A stretch of 6,493 nucleotides of DNA from an uncultured Roseburia sp. (GTDB taxonomy: Bacteria > Bacillota > Clostridia > Lachnospirales > Lachnospiraceae). The notes under the pieces are model-generated. The model saw only the letters and a list, made by a program, of their open reading frames with translations. It was not told the DNA's origin and ran no database searches. The position numbers were made by a program, and so were the translations under genes. Of this stretch, positions 6,062 through 6,493 are shown piece after piece; the stretch's first letter is position 1; every line of letters starts with the position of its first letter. The stretch covers positions 1-6,493 of the forward strand of contig CAJTYI010000120.1 of NCBI GenBank assembly GCA_910584215.1, written 5' to 3'.

Positions 6062-6090
6062 ATGTCATTGACAAGCGTGTTGCATATAAT
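6062..6090 (+). promoter_or_regulatory. Candidate proximal promoter of the DegV-family gene
   Basis: A perfect TATAAT (6085-6090) has ATGTCA (6062-6067, 4 of 6 matches) 17 bp upstream. A perfect TTGACA at 6068-6073 is only 11 bp from the -10 and so probably does not serve as its -35. The dyad TGTCA-T-TGACA (6063-6073) covers most of the -35 region and could be a regulator site. Transcription would start near 6097. Confidence 0.45.
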
Positions 6091-6170
6091 GTTTTTGAAT
6101 AACAAATGTAAAAATGACAAATACTACTAAAAAAAGAATCGCAGGTACAGTTTTTATAGAGTAAAAATAA

Positions 6171-6177
6171 GAGGGGG
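6171..6177 (+). promoter_or_regulatory. Shine-Dalgarno site of the DegV-family gene
   Basis: GAGGGGG lies 7 nt before the ATG at 6185, a suitable distance and a purine-rich match to the anti-Shine-Dalgarno sequence. Confidence 0.65.
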
Positions 6178-6184
6178 TTTTTGT

Positions 6185-6493
6185 ATGTATAAGATTGTGA
6201 TCGACAGTTGTGGCGAGTTACCGGAAGAGTTAAAAAAAGATGGACATTTTCACACCGTTTCGTTAGAATTAGAGGTGGACGGTTATCGCATTAAGGATGA
6301 CGCGACCTTTAACCAGCTCGACTTTTTGCGCAGAGTGAAAGCCAGTCTCAAAGGACCAAAGTCTTCGTGCCCTTCCCCGGAGCAGTATATGCAGGCCTTT
6401 GAGGGAGAGGCGGAGCATGTCTATGTGGTGACATTGTCCGGCAAGCTCTCCGGTTCCTACAACAGTGCAGTTTTGGGGAAAGATCTGTACGCG
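6185..6493 (+). CDS. DegV family (fatty-acid-binding) protein, 3' end outside window
   Basis: The first 103 residues of a protein usually near 280-300 residues are visible; the frame runs off the window edge. DegV proteins bind a long-chain fatty acid in a buried pocket. In Firmicutes some act as FakB, handing the acyl chain to the kinase FakA for phosphorylation and use in phospholipid synthesis. Family marks here are VIDSCGELPEE (residues 5-15, the usual DS..DLP motif), SSCPSPEQYM (60-69, the usual TSqPSP motif) and TLSGKLSGSYNSA (83-95, the usual SS.LSGTY.sA motif), whose hydroxyl residues hold the carboxylate head group. No signal peptide is seen, so it is cytosolic. The spacer before it has its own candidate promoters, so it is probably a separate unit from the lipoprotein gene. 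Ligand and FakB role are inferred from the family. Confidence 0.9.
   Translation, partial: MYKIVIDSCGELPEELKKDGHFHTVSLELEVDGYRIKDDATFNQLDFLRRVKASLKGPKSSCPSPEQYMQAFEGEAEHVYVVTLSGKLSGSYNSAVLGKDLYA

Noticed and set aside
6068..6090. TTGACA plus TATAAT as one promoter
   Set aside because: The two perfect boxes are only 11 bp apart, far below the usual 16-18 bp.

Overview
The window looks like chromosomal DNA of an anaerobic Firmicute, most likely a Lachnospiraceae-type (Clostridia) gut bacterium. Coding DNA is of moderate GC and spacers are AT-rich. Shine-Dalgarno sites are strong, and promoters match the vegetative sigma consensus with 17-bp spacers. The protein set also fits: a small DUF5721-like protein, a secreted protein with BspA-type leucine-rich repeats and a Lys-rich tail, transglutaminase-like exported proteins, a DegV protein and an M18 aminopeptidase. 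The assignment rests on protein style only; there is no rRNA or other marker.

Layout. Bases 1-183 hold at most the last codons of an upstream plus-strand gene (stop at 107-109) and an AT-rich dyad. A minus-strand gene (690 to 184) encodes a 168-residue protein of unknown function. The divergent spacer 691-929 carries two well-formed promoters pointing apart: TTGCCA-17-TACAAT on the minus strand and TTGACC-17-TATAAT on the plus strand. Then come three plus-strand genes: a large secreted transglutaminase-like/LRR surface protein (930-3158), a cytosolic M18 zinc aminopeptidase (3246-4526) and a lipoprotein with a second transglutaminase-like domain (4678-5979). The spacer 4527-4677 carries a striking set of three 14-bp motif copies in alternating orientation. 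Bases 5980-6184 hold two candidate promoters leading to a DegV-family gene cut by the window end (6185-6493).

How the genes may work together. The two exported transglutaminase-like proteins both keep the Cys-His-Asp triad (C293/H319/D334 and C257/H287/D302). They appear distantly related and flank an aminopeptidase for acidic N-terminal residues. No convincing terminator separates the three genes, so partial co-transcription is possible, but the 151-bp spacer with its dyad could also uncouple the lipoprotein gene. A shared role in cell-surface protein or peptide processing is an inference from the neighbourhood, not shown by the sequence.

No mobile element, CRISPR array, tRNA or rRNA was found. 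The most unusual items are the alternating motif triplet at 4524-4568, the domain combination of the large surface protein, and the in-frame tandem duplications in the low-complexity linkers of both transglutaminase-like proteins.
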